Shown here: one piece after another, positions 31,229 to 40,834 of the stretch | Layout: every line of letters starts with the position of its first letter | Numbering within the stretch: the stretch's first letter is position 1 | NCBI GenBank assembly: GCA_036245525.1 | Contig: BTPG01000005.1 | Coordinates: 177,744,577 to 177,808,576, forward strand | Reading direction: 5' to 3' | Length of the DNA stretch: 64,000 nucleotides | Source: Semisulcospira habei | Taxonomy: Eukaryota; Mollusca; Gastropoda; Semisulcospiridae | Program-made: the position numbers and the translations under genes | Notes under the pieces: generated by a model | The model's database searches: none | Told to the model about the DNA's origin: nothing | What the model saw: only the letters and a program-made list of their open reading frames with translations

Positions 31229-31374
31229 AATTATGCCTGACCTCCCGGTAATCAAAATAAATCCATCGCGCTCAGTTTCACCGATAAAATGGGAGCTTTC
31301 GCTCGCATTTTATCGGTCAAACTGAGCACGAGTGATTTATTTTGTGTAACTGGACGTCAGGCCTAAAATAATTT
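31226..31374. mobile_element. Foldback MITE family G
   Basis: The arms TTATGCCTGACCTCC ... CGCTCAGTTTCACCGATAAAAT pair with ATTTTATCGGTCAAACTGAGC ... GGACGTCAGGCCTAAAATAA. It abuts the preceding B copy through the TTAA region. One copy in the window. Confidence 0.6.
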
Positions 31375-31966
31375 ATTTATACGACTTTTTGAAAGAGTTT
31401 AAACTCAGAATCGACATATTATTTTTTCTTCGAAGTGGTGCGGTGCCACAGTTGGGTCGCTCTAACTTTACCCCGCCTCAGCAGCTGGTCCTTACGTGGC
31501 ATTGCAACAAAACAGAAGTGCAGCGGAGACCGCACAACCCTTATCACCGCACGTGAATTGAGACAGCCTTGTAAGACATGGTCTGGAAAAGCGTGCGTGT
31601 AAAAGCCGCTATAATTCACTCTAGAACCGTTCCTGTTTGTAAAGCCAGACGACGGGTAATTCCATTGTTTGTGACAAGCGAGATGTTTAGTGTAATACTA
31701 TAGGAATCTCGCTTTCCACAAGACAGGGCAGTGAAAATCTCGCTTTTCAAATAAATGGACTCGCTATCTTCTGCCTACACAGAGAACCATTCTCTCTAAC
31801 TTCTGTTTATGCTGATGCTGTTAACGGACAGAAGTTACCAGGCCAAAAGAGCCGAGAACATACGAAGTGTTCTATCGTGTTGTCCATGACCATTGACTCG
31901 TGATTTGGGGACTAATGGCTCCCAAAGTAGATAGGTTACTTTTACGCCGGCGGACGACTCCCAACA
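31375..31966. other. Non-coding stretch within the RRxS gene intron
   Basis: No exon supported on either strand. A repeated AATCTCGCTTT word occurs around 31705-31745. Confidence 0.35.
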
Positions 31967-32450
31967 ACAAACGAGAGCGAAGACACGGCGGATAACCAGC
32001 GTGCATAAGCATAGACAACACTCCCAAAAACTCCAAGAGGCATAGATCCTCATGAGCCCTCCGGGCTCATGAGGATCTATGCCTCTTGGAGATGTGTGGA
32101 GTGTTGTCTATGCCTAAGGTAAGAAGGTGGCTATCCGGGCTCATGAGACGTTTGGAGTGTTGTCTGTGCCTAAGGTAAGAAGGTGGCTATCCGGGCTCAT
32201 GAGACGTTTGGAGTGTTGTCTGTGCCTAAGGTAAGAAGGTGGCTATCCGGGCTCATGAGACGTTTGGAGTGTTGTCTGTGCCTAAGGTAAGAAGGTGGCT
32301 ATCCGGGCTCATGAGACGTTTGGAGTGTTGTCTGTGCCTAAGGTAAGAAGGTGGCTATCTGGGCTCATGAGACGTTTGGAGTGTTGTCTGTGCCTATGGT
32401 ACAAGCTGGTTATCGACTGTGATTTCGCTCTAGTTCGTTGTCAGATAGCC
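31967..32450. repeat. Large foldback built around a family B hairpin, with a 56-bp tandem array in one arm
   Basis: The centre is AGAGGCATAGATCCTCATGA...TCATGAGGATCTATGCCTCT (32037-32092). The arms extend outward: GCATAGACAACACTCC at the left, GGAGTGTTGTCTATGC at the right. Beyond the array, GCTGGTTATC...CGCTCTAGTTCGTTGT matches the left arm ACAACAAACGAGAGCG...GATAACCAGC. In the right arm a 56-bp unit (from GGAGTGTTGTCTGTGCCTAA to CTCATGAGACGTTT) is repeated, starts at 32098, 32154, 32210, 32266, 32322 and 32378. The original palindrome was therefore about 0.2 kb and then one arm was amplified. Confidence 0.75.
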
Positions 32451-32848
32451 GATCATTGCAAACAAAACCGCACTAGTACCCAACCAGCAACACACCGATG
32501 AGCGAAATATGTCTAACTATACTCTACTGCTGTTTTAGTTCAGTTTGTACATGATGGTAAAACTGACCTCGAAAACAAAAACCTCACACGCATTCCATTT
32601 AGTTCAATCCAGTTTGTTAATTTACAGACAAATACACGAAAAAGCCCGGACCTCAGACAATCCGGACGTGTTACCATGCGCTTCAAAAACACAACTTATG
32701 GGAATCCACTGTGTTCCAGATGGGAGAAAAATACAAAACAGAAAGAAAAAAGTACCTTAAACTCAGTCCAGTCTTTAAGCATATGATGGAAGCCTGAGCT
32801 CCGTAAGGTCTGAACTCGCGAAAGGTTGTACGGACTTTTATGAACTGA
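32451..32848. other. Non-coding intron stretch
   Basis: Contains degenerate TTAGTTCAGTTTGT / TTTAGTTCAATCCAGTTTG words. No exon seen. Confidence 0.3.
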
Positions 32849-32931
32849 TATACTGACGAGTAAAAGAAATGCGACCTTTTTGTAATCATCATGATTCCAC
32901 AAATGTCGCATTTCTTTTGCTCCTTAGTATA
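32849..32931. mobile_element. Tiny Tc1-related foldback MITE
   Basis: Starts TATACTGACGAGTAAAAGAA and ends with the inverted TTCTTTTGCTCCTTAGTATA. The arms resemble the terminal repeats of the Tc1-like element at 47.9/59.3 kb (TATAGTGATCAGCAAAAGAA), including the TA boundary. Size 83 bp, no coding capacity. Confidence 0.6.
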
Positions 32932-32983
32932 TCTACATCATGAAAAAATACTGGACTGAACCGACTTGAACTAAACTTCATAC

Positions 32984-33445
32984 CTGATGCCCATTCTGGC
33001 TGGGGGTGGCCAATGACGACTTGCGTTTTGGTTCTGGACTGGTCCCGCCTGTCACGCTGACATTTGGAATGACGGGTTTGCTGCTGACGCTGGCTGATCG
33101 TGCTGACCTTTGTGGTGACGTGCTGGGTGATGCAGACGAACCTCTGACGGACGACCCTCGGCGCGTGGGGCTGGGGCTGCTGTCGGCACTACGGCCTGGG
33201 CTGGCCGACCCGAGTCTGGACCCTCTCCTGGATCCCCCGGGTTGAACAGAGTTAGAACGGGAGCTAGGGGATCCTGACCGGGCGATCAGATGCTGCCGGA
33301 AACGCTGGGCCTCATCTCGCAGCTCGCGCATGCGCTGTATATGTTCATGGTCCAGTTTGTTCAGTTCCTTTTTCAAAAATCCTGTACAAAGCGTGTTTTT
33401 AGACTCGGCCGAACGCACTGAGTTTGTCAGTGGGAGATTCGACAT
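32984..33445 (-). CDS. Upstream exon of the Ser/Arg-rich RRxS protein
   Basis: From the ATG at 33445 it encodes 154 codons, ending exactly in phase 0 at donor CATCAG|GTATGA, which matches the phase of the terminal exon (29431-30198). A predicted helical, charged segment (KKELNKLDHEHIQRMRELRD, EAQRFRQHL) precedes Ser/Arg repeats: SRRGSRLGS, TRRGSSVRGSSAS and KRKSSLA. Two starts are possible: the ATG used here (MSNLPLTNS), or an internal acceptor (TTTGTACAG|GATTT near 33385), in which case the exon would begin just before KKELNKL and earlier exons would lie to the right. Intron length to the terminal exon is about 2.8 kb and is filled with repeats. Function unknown. Confidence 0.6.
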
Positions 33446-33972
33446 TTTTAATATTTTTCTTTTGACACAACTGCAGTGTTATCTTTAAAATAAAGAAATA
33501 TTTATCAGCCACGACCAAGGCTGCAGAGTTTGTGTTGTCAATAAACCATGCGCCTGTTTACACGTCTGTGCATCATCGTGCTGTTATGGTGAAGTTTCCC
33601 ATACGTTATGCTGTAATTGTCACAGCCGAGGTATTCCGACAGCTCACAGCACAACATGTGATTTTGTGTCTATTTCCGACCGACTGACTTAATTGTTCCG
33701 TGTTATTAACACGCATGCAACACACACTTGTTCATCACAGACCGCTGGATGTAACACTTCACAGTTTCACCACAGGCCTCATCAAAAAAACGATCACTCC
33801 TCCGGAAAGTTACGATAATCCCTCTGTAAACCCACTGCAACAGAAACCAAGTAAGTTTTTCGAAAAACAAAAAACAAAAGCTGAAGACTGTCCAAATGTG
33901 TAAAATCTTTCTTTTGTTTCTGTTCCGTGTGATGGTCTGTGATTTGGACATTGCGGTCCTAGACCCCAGGCC
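33446..33972. other. Upstream flank of the RRxS gene
   Basis: No further exon or convincing promoter element can be defined. Short frames on both strands look like chance. Confidence 0.3.
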
Positions 33973-34175
33973 TTAACCCTTTCACTGCCAAGAAAAAGTG
34001 AACGCGATCCAACTGCAAGAGACATAGATCCTCATGTGCCCCCGCGACAGCGGGGGCACATGAGGATCTATGCCTCTTGCTGAGACCAATTTGTATCTAT
34101 GTTTCTTGGATGGCTGTGGCTTCTGGTCGTTGAATGAACAAACGAAATATACGCACAGTGGCACAGAAGGGGTTA
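33973..34175. mobile_element. Foldback MITE family B, full reference copy
   Basis: TTAACCCTTTCACTGCC at the left and GTGGCACAGAAGGGGTTAA at the right, 203 bp. The hairpin reads CATGTGCCCCC / GGGGGCACATG where most copies have CATGAGCCCCC / GGGGGCTCATG: the same change is present in both arms. Confidence 0.9.
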
Positions 34176-34389
34176 ACGCTATCTGCACCGTAGTAGGCTC
34201 CGATTACTAAAATTCGCGGATGCCACGGGTTATCGATGTTGTCTTGCCGCAACTAAGAAGGTTCTACCCTTCTTTTCACAATCCCTGATAATAGGCACAC
34301 ATACCAGAGGTTTTCTACTGCCTTTTCAGCTTTACAGAAGAAATTCTCCTGCCTACAAGAACGAAGAAGGGCAGATTTGTTTTTTCTTT

Positions 34390-34712
34390 TTAAGACATTC
34401 TTCTTCTTCTTCCAGCCCGGTCTCCTCTATAAATGCTGCCGTGCGCCGCAGGTCCTCCAGGCCTCCTTAGAGCTTGCGGGACACCTCCGTCTCTTCCGGC
34501 CAGTGTCTCCGTCTGAGGGTTGTGAACGTGGCGCCGGTCTGTAGCTCGTGGTCTGTTGTCATGCTACCAGAGTTGCATGGGCACTGGTCTGACTGGCCAA
34601 TTCCAAACTTGTTGTGGAGATGCCAGTTCAGTTTGTTATGGCCGGTGCGTAGTCGGAAGATAACTACCTGCTCCTGTCTGGTCAGTAGTTGCCATTTTTT
34701 TAAGACATTCAA
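34390..34712 (-). pseudogene. C-terminal fragment of an RNase H-type LINE
   Basis: Reads LLTRQEQVVIFRLRTGHNKL, then CPCNSGSMTTDHELQ and LRRRHWPEETEVSRKL, stop, GGLEDLRRTAAFIEETGL. This is the conserved C-terminal tail of I/Jockey-type LINE polyproteins (RLRTGHN, CPC, LEDLRRTAAFI), with one in-frame stop. It ends in a GAAGAA run. No RT domain is nearby. Confidence 0.65.
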
Positions 34713-34800
34713 ACTATATAATTTAAGTTATCCCTTTTGTCGCGCATTACTGTAAAACATACTCAGAACATTTATAAAGGAGAAATTAATTGCTATCTAT

Positions 34801-35002
34801 TTACCCATTCAACTACAGCAGGAGATGGATCGACATGATAATTCAAGGGTAGTGCCAGATTAGCTTGGCGCCTGTCGGCGCCAAGCTAATCTGGCACTGC
34901 CCTTGAATTATCATGGTCGATCCATCTCCTGCACCTCGTGCATAGTCATTAGATGACGCGTCCAAAATGTAGGAAATACGGCCGTCGGGCTGAATGAGTT
35001 AA
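34801..35002. mobile_element. Foldback MITE family A, slightly shortened
   Basis: TTACCCATTCAAC at the left (a few bases missing before CTACAGCAGG). CTGAATGAGTTAA at the right. Perfect central hairpin with loop TGTCGG. Confidence 0.8.
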
Positions 35003-35496
35003 CTCCTTACTGTCAGGATTAGGCTGCTTTAAAATCCAAAATCACAGTTCCGGAAACGTTTTTGTTTGAAAGCCAAAGAGTTGCAATTCAGAAACGCTAA
35101 TTCCGGTCAAATTATTCATTTTGTTAGCAAAAACTTTCTCTTACACACTCTCATCGGGCTTGAAATCCCAGAATCCCGGGAAAAGCAGATATTAGTCCAA
35201 AGTTATCACAGCCACACTCCGGGTCTCTCTCTCCCAGCGCTGGGCGCCAGAGCACTTACGTGTTGGTATAAATCACAATGCAGTTTGATCGTCTGAGTAA
35301 ATCTGATCCCCTGCGCCGTATGGCACAATTGTCAGGTAACAATGAATACTACAAATCCTCGCCTGACACACAGTTTTAGGGCCGGCTCTAGAATTAGCGT
35401 GCGTGTATGGCTCATGACACAGGCATTCGCAACGATGCGCGGTGACTCTCTCTCTCTATATATTTACTCTGTAAGTGGCCCACTGGAGTAATAATC
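35003..35496. other. Non-coding stretch
   Basis: No gene or repeat assigned. A short CT run occurs at about 35447-35457. Confidence 0.3.
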
Positions 35497-35690
35497 TTAA
35501 CTGAAGAGAAAAAGTGAACACGATCCAAGCGCAAGAGGCATAGATTCTCATGAGCCCCCGCAGTTGCGGAGGCCCATGAGGATCTATGCCTCTTGCTAAC
35601 ACTAATTTGAATCTATGTGCCTGGGACGGTTGGGGCTCTTGGCGATGAATGAAGAAAGATTTCATAAACATAATTTGCGACCACTGATGA
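35497..35690. mobile_element. Foldback MITE family B
   Basis: TTAACTGAAGAGAAAAAGTG at the left. Hairpin AGAGGCATAGATTCTCATGA / CCATGAGGATCTATGCCTCT. Downstream flank TTGCTAACACTAATTTGAAT. The right end is unclear. Confidence 0.65.
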
Positions 35691-35761
35691 CCACTAGTTG
35701 CTGTTCTGGAAAGCATTGAAGATTCATCATCATCTGAATCATTGAAAAGAACCCCACTCGC

Positions 35762-35832
35762 CTAAGGAGCATAGATCCTGATGGGCCGCTGAACCTGGAG
35801 GAACTCCATCACGATCATCTGTACCTCTTGCA
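35762..35832. mobile_element. Strongly diverged family B core
   Basis: AAGGAGCATAGATCCTGATG and GATCATCTGTACCTCTTGCA flank a degraded loop. Confidence 0.4.
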
Positions 35833-35960
35833 TTTGGCTGGCGTGTATTGTTTTTAATAAGCTAAGTGGTTTAACATAGACACCACAATTGCAATTATAG
35901 TTTGGTTTCTGAACAGGTAATCATAATGATCAAACAGTACTAGGGATTTATTGGGCATAT

Positions 35961-36152
35961 TTATCCCGTTCAGCCCTGACGCACTACAGCAGGAGATGGG
36001 TCGACCATGATAATTCAAGGGTAGTGCCAGATTAGCTTGGCGCCTATCGGCGCCAAGATAATCTGGCACTGCCCTTGAATTATCATGGTAGATCCATCTC
36101 CTGCAACTGGTGCATAGTCATTAGATGACGCCTCCAAAATTTGGGACATAAT
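35961..36152. mobile_element. Foldback MITE family A, right end truncated
   Basis: TTATCCCGTTCAGCCCTGAC at the left. Intact hairpin. The right flank stops after AAAATTTGGGACATAAT, where an ATA-tailed LINE end begins. Confidence 0.75.
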
Positions 36153-36330
36153 ATAATAATAATAATAATACCGTTATTATATAGGCGCTTTTTCTCAATT
36201 TTGGGGAAATCGACTCAAAGCGCCGCGCCTGAAACCCAACACACACACTCACGAAACGGACACGGATTTACGCCATTTAAGACAAACACAGTACAAACAC
36301 AGTACAAGACAAATGAAGGGCCAGTCAGCT
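36153..36330 (-). repeat. ATA-tailed LINE 3' end, minus strand
   Basis: ATA run, then TTATATAGGCGCTTTTTCTC and GCGCCTGAAACCCAACACAC, as at 13.75 kb. It terminates the preceding MITE, so it probably inserted into it. Confidence 0.5.
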
Positions 36331-36529
36331 ACTGAAGTTACAGAGATTTTTGATCGCTTGTATTTGAGATTTGTAAAGTGGCCTGAGACCGGTACCAAAG
36401 TGTGGGGGGTGGTGGGGGGTGGGGGGGGGGGGGGTGGAAGAACCGGAGTTCCCAGAGAAAGAACCCCCGACGGTCCGCCCGAATTAATATGTGCGTGGGG
36501 TTGAATGAGTTAATTAAAATGTTGTGCAA
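36331..36529. other. G-rich stretch and unclassified repeat
   Basis: Poly-G at 36400-36434, then a segment (GGGGTTGAATGAGTTAATTA ...GTGCAAGCGTCT, 36487-36530) almost identical to 4919-4968. It therefore includes the right end of a family A copy plus its flank. Confidence 0.5.
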
Positions 36530-36644
36530 GCGTCTGACGCACTACAGCAGGAGATGGGTCGACCATGATAATTCAAGGGTAGTGCCAGATTAGATGACGC
36601 CTCCAAAATTTGGGACAATACGTGCGTCGGGCTAAATGAGTTAA
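36530..36644. mobile_element. Family A deletion derivative lacking the right hairpin arm
   Basis: CTGACGCACTACAGCAGG...AGTGCCAGATTA is fused directly to GATGACGCCTCCAAAATTTG and GGGCTAAATGAGTTAA. The deletion runs from the middle of the left arm to beyond the right arm, probably at a GATTAG/TTAGAT word. Confidence 0.75.
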
Positions 36645-37020
36645 ATCAATATAGCTTCATGGCCGACATTGACTGCTAAACTTTGCTCATACAGCGGGTC
36701 ATCAGTGGCGTCTTGCCTCAGCTAAAAACTGATCTAGCATTTTCTTTTTAAAATTTCTCCACAATCCATGTTAGCGTGCACAAGTAACAGAGGCTTTCTT
36801 CTGCCCCATGGGCGCAACCGGAAAACTCTCCTATATAGAGAGAAGAAAAAGAGCAGAGGAGACTTTTATTTTACGACAAGCAAACCTATATTTATGAAGA
36901 TATAACTAAATTATTAGCCCTTTATTGGCTGAAGCATGTAGCTTGAACGGCGATGTGTATCGGCAAGAGTACGGGTAGTCAAGATCATATTTGCGCCGTG
37001 ATGTCCAAAATTAGAAACTA
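36645..37020. other. Non-coding stretch
   Basis: Nothing recognisable beyond short AT-rich sequence. Confidence 0.3.
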
Positions 37021-37480
37021 GCATACAAATAATAATAATTACGGTATTTATAATGCGCTTATCTTATAATAATTATAACTCTAAGCGCGCACTCACAACT
37101 CGCACACGCATGCGCACGCTTTAGACAATGACTCACGTAACACAAATAGTGAAGATACATTAGGACGGTCAGCTTGGGCTGGGGAGTGTGGTGATATAGT
37201 GCTAGAACTGTTGAAAGAGATGAGTTTTGAGCGCAGACTGGAAGGAGGAGAGCGAGTGTTTCAGACGGAGAGAGAGTGGGAGAGTGTTCCAGGTGGTTGG
37301 ACCGTATACTGAGAAAGAGCGGGGGCCGAAAGTGCTGAGTTTGGTGCGGAGGATGAGGAGGAGGAGAGGGTCAGAGGCGGAGCGGAGGGAGCGGGGAGGA
37401 GTGTAGGGGTGAAGTAAGTTGGAGAGATATGCAGGAGCGTAGTTGTTCAGGGATTTGTAGCAGTTGTAGTTGTAGCAAAT
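37021..37480 (-). pseudogene. 5'-truncated CR1/L2-like LINE, minus strand
   Basis: Minus-strand reading begins near 37475 with CYKSLNNYAPAYLSNLLHPY, then LRSASDPLLLLILRTKLSTF, and ends FQSALKTHLFQQF with the stop at 37202. The 3' UTR and AAT tail follow to 37021. Same family as 28.2 and 62.2 kb. The fragment's frame is still open. Confidence 0.85.
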
Positions 37481-37567
37481 AACTATTGACAAGCGAGCCA
37501 AAACACGTTAATACAAGCAAAACCTAACAGAGGTCAACCAGAAAGTTCTTTTTTTTTCACGAATCGG

Positions 37568-37773
37568 TTAACCCATTTAGCCATACAGCAGGAGATGGAG
37601 TGACCATGATAATGCAAGGGTAGTGCCAGATAAGCTTGGCGCCTGAAGGCGCCAAGCTCATCTGGCACTACCCTTGAATTATTATGGTCGATCCATGTCC
37701 TTCAACAGGTACGTAGTACCTAAGTAGCACCTGCCAAATTTGGGAAATGTGTTCTCGGAGTTATCTGGATTAA
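37568..37773. mobile_element. Foldback MITE family A, full copy
   Basis: TTAACCCATTTAGCC at the left. The right end TCTGGATTAA shares its TTAA with the following family C element. The hairpin carries AGATAAGCTTGGCGCC / GGCGCCAAGCTCATCT. Confidence 0.8.
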
Positions 37774-37907
37774 CCTTTTGGCTGTCGGTACCGCTGTTTA
37801 CCGAGGTGGGGGGGGGGGGGGGGTCGTCGGTAGCGTATTTTGTCGAGGTGATTTCTGTATGAATCACCTCGACAAAAAGCGCCATTGACAGTCAAATGCC
37901 CGATTAA
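37770..37907. mobile_element. Foldback MITE family C with poly-G expansion
   Basis: TTAACCTTTTGGCTGTCGG at the left and AAATGCCCGATTAA at the right. The arms TTTTGTCGAGGTGATT / AATCACCTCGACAAAA match. A G-run of about 20 interrupts the left arm. It abuts the preceding A copy through one shared TTAA. Confidence 0.75.
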
Positions 37908-38017
37908 CTCCATTCCTCATAATTCTGACTACATTTTATTCCAATGTTTTTGCAATCTACAACACGAAAGGAAAAGGGGAGAGGACTTGGCGGGGGGAGG
38001 GGGGGGGGGGGAGGGGG

Positions 38018-38150
38018 AACTGGGTGCCTCAGGAGATACAGCGTTCAACTCTCGCGGGTTCGAATCCATCTGGGTCAACCTTTGTTCAGACACTATTCGA
38101 TGCGCCGTCATTGTAATCTCCCTCCTGCTGGAAAAAAAAAAAATGTTGTT
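38018..38150 (+). mobile_element. Fragment of a tRNA-derived SINE
   Basis: The B-box-like CGCGGGTTCGAATCCATC, preceded by GATACAGCGTTCAACTC, is followed by a short unrelated body and an A-run. The A box and a tRNA fold are not convincing, so it is not a tRNA gene. Confidence 0.45.
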
Positions 38151-38163
38151 AAGCTCTAAAAGT

Positions 38164-38533
38164 TTAACCTTTTGAGTGCTAACTGACGCAGTCTGTGTTT
38201 CAGCAATCTTCGTTAATTCAAGACACCACCCCCCCCAAAAAAAAAAAAATAAAATAAAATAAAAAAAAAATAAATAAATAAATAAAAAAAAAAAAAATAA
38301 AAAATAATAATAAAAAATAAAAATAAAAATAAAAATAAATAAATAAAATTTAAAAAATATATAACAAATAAATAAATAAATAAATAAAAATAAAAAATAA
38401 ATATTTTTTTTTTTTTAAAAAGACGTCCTAGGAAGATGGATTCAAAGTGGTGTCAGCAAGAGGCAGAGATTCTCATGAGGATCTATGCCTCTTGCGGTTG
38501 GGTGGTATTCACATTTTCTCGACATTGAACGGG
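38164..38533. mobile_element. Family B MITE interrupted by a long A-rich tract
   Basis: TTAACCTTTTGAGTGCTAAC at the left. The core CAAGAGGCAGAGATTCTCAT / GAGGATCTATGCCTCTTG has lost its GC loop. The right flank GGGTGGTATTCACATTTTCT matches other B copies. An A/T-only tract of about 190 bp (38227-38420) sits within the left flank. Confidence 0.6.
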
Positions 38534-38675
38534 TCGACGTGTTTCTACGTCACTGTACGAGCGCCTGTGCTTGTTACTGCAGAGATCACCCCTGCGACAG
38601 CTGTCGAGCTCTTAGTGAGGCGGATAATGGGATTGCCCGCTGAGACAAACACTAATGGCACCAACACAACACCCG

Positions 38676-38729
38676 TTAACTCATTCGCGGCCAGCCGCAT
38701 CCGGATGCGGCTGGCCGCGAATGAGTTAA
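38676..38729. mobile_element. 54-bp perfect palindrome with TTAA ends (family D)
   Basis: TTAACTCATTCGCGGCCAGC and the next seven bases are followed by their exact reverse complement, with no loop. The outer word TTAACTCATTC is the terminal word of families A and E. Confidence 0.9.
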
Positions 38730-38802
38730 ACTGCTTCCACAACAAACCCGACACTACGCCTTCACTTTGAGGAACAGGCAAGACCTACAATTGTCAGCAC
38801 GA

Positions 38803-38853
38803 TGCATAGATTCTTATACGCTCCTGCAGCTTTAAGGCTCATGAGAGTCCATG
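38803..38853. mobile_element. Decayed family B core
   Basis: GCATAGATTCTTATACGCTC and GGCTCATGAGAGTCCATGC. Confidence 0.4.
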
Positions 38854-38971
38854 CCTGTCGCCGACGGGATGTTATGGGTGATAATGAAAATCTGGACCTC
38901 TTGCAGAAAGCGCTTAGACCCGGAAAAAAACACCCTCAATTTGAGGATGAGGTGAGGTATATCCTGGCAGG

Positions 38972-39035
38972 CAAGAGTCATAGATTATCATGAGTCCCTA
39001 CGATGCAGGGGCGCATGAGGATCTGTGCCTCTTAC
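38972..39035. mobile_element. Family B core
   Basis: CAAGAGTCATAGATTATCAT pairs with GCATGAGGATCTGTGCCTCT around CCCTACGATGCAGGGG. Confidence 0.5.
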
Positions 39036-39126
39036 AGATGGAAGAAATGAGATGAGGGGCTAGACAATTTTCAAACTCGTATTAATCCCCCATTAATGGC
39101 AAACATATCAGTCCTGCATGGTCAGC

Positions 39127-39192
39127 GAAAGGCATGGAGATTCTCATGAGCCCCTACGACTGCACGGGCGCGTGAGGATCTGTGCCTCGTGC
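39127..39192. mobile_element. Family B core
   Basis: AAAGGCATGGAGATTCTCAT and GCGTGAGGATCTGTGCCTCG. The B copies at 38972 and here share a diverged flank (GATGGAAGAAATGAG... / GACTGAAGGGGCCTGAG...), suggesting a separate subfamily. Confidence 0.5.
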
Positions 39193-39439
39193 AGACTGAA
39201 GGGGCCTGAGTGAGAGATTGTGTAGTTTCTGGCACCTAATCCCTCACTAATGGCTGCCTTGATTAATTCCGTCGACTCCAACAGCCTCCTAGTCCAAGTA
39301 CATATTTGTAATGGTGAGCCAGCTGAGCATTTGGTTCCAGTCAATAGAGATAATGAGTCTACCATGATGACTCAGTGGTTGTGCCTCATGAGTCCAGTAA
39401 CGCCTTAAATCAAAGGGGTCAGGTGATCAGACAGTAACC

Positions 39440-39653
39440 TTAACCCATTTAAAACCAAGGCCCACATTTTCAAAAAGTGGGAGATGTCACCTGTAAGAAC
39501 TATGTACCAGTTGCTTGAGATCCGTGATAATAATTATTCAAGGGTAGTGCCAGATTAGCTTGGCGCCTGACGGCGCCAAGCTAATCTGACACTGCCCTTG
39601 AATTATCAGGTCGATCCATCTCATGCTGTAGTGTGTTGGGGTTAATGGATTAA
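39440..39653. mobile_element. Foldback MITE family A, full copy
   Basis: TTAACCCATTTAAAACCAAG at the left and GGGGTTAATGGATTAA at the right. Hairpin loop TGACGG. Confidence 0.75.
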
Positions 39654-40053
39654 GATGATGGGATACATTAGGGCTTCTGTTATAGTTTCACAGCTCTGTC
39701 TGAAATCACGGAAATTACAATTAAACAACCGCGAGTTGTTTCTGACGCGAAAACCGCTTATGGACGACTCATGTCCGATCGAGGAGCTTTGGCTCGTGAT
39801 GCGTGAAAATGTGTGTGTGTGTTGACAATGTGAGTGCTTTGTGGCGGACAAAATAAAGTAATCTTGGTGTTTTGACAGAAGTTCACCACAATGTCGCCAT
39901 CATTAATCATTTTCGCCATACACAATTACTGATTCACGCGGACATAAAGTAATTAAAATAAGAAGAGGAAAAGAAAAACAACAACAACAAGCACACACAC
40001 GCACACGCACACGCGCACACACACACACACAAACAGACACACACACACACAAG

Positions 40054-40096
<43 letters not shown>

Positions 40097-40496
40097 GCAC
40101 GCACACACACCATTGGCGGATCAGTTACCTCGATGGGGGGTGGGGGTGGGGTTTCCAACTTTATGTGTGGGACCTTCAGCCTGATACTATAGGCCTCCCC
40201 GACGATAGACCGTATTTCCAGTGGCCGAAAAAAAAGGGGAAGGGGCGTGGGGGGGGGGGGGAGTGGGGCGGAGGGGTCGGGTCGGGGGGGGGGGGGGTCT
40301 GGGGGGAGTGGGGCGGAGGGGGGGTTCGGGAGGGGTGGTCGCGTGTGTGTCAAGACTGTCACCACTCGCCGGGGCAGGGGTGGGGGTGGAGGGTGAGGGG
40401 TGAGATGAAAACTCGGCAAAATATCAAATAGGGGGGTGGAGGGGTGGGGGGGGGGGGGGTTGGAGGGGGTCTAAACGCACCAAAAAGGGACTTTGT
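39654..40496. other. Non-coding stretch with CA and G-rich simple repeats
   Basis: CA/CGCA run at about 39992-40110 and long G-rich tracts at 40215-40465. Apparent open frames here are produced by the simple sequence. Confidence 0.6.
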
Positions 40497-40830
40497 AAGA
40501 TAAGATAAGATAAACGTTATTGCCATATGTATAAACATTAGGAATTTTTTGTGGCGTAACTGACGAGCGTCCATGTTAAGATCAACACATAAAACATACA
40601 TACATCACAGTCAAGCAGACTCTAAAATACCAAACCACATATATGTATAGCAGTCATTCTACTAAATATGCACACACATTTAAGTAAGTAAAATAAGATA
40701 AATCAATCGCATAATAAGCATATTCTGACAACAAAAACCGCCAAGTAAGCCGCAACGAAACACTGAGATTAACTAAATTCATAATTTATGTATTTATACA
40801 AGTGTATAGCACGTCTAAGAAATGATTAAG
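40497..40830 (-). repeat. LINE 3' UTR with GATAA tail, minus strand
   Basis: The minus strand ends ATGGCAATAACGTTTATCTT followed by TATCT repeats. The body overlaps in sequence with the fragment at 8768-8845. Confidence 0.5.
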
Positions 40831-40834
40831 AGAA

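Noticed and set aside
40165..40431. Gly-rich frames at 40.2 kb
   Set aside because: Produced by G-rich low-complexity DNA.
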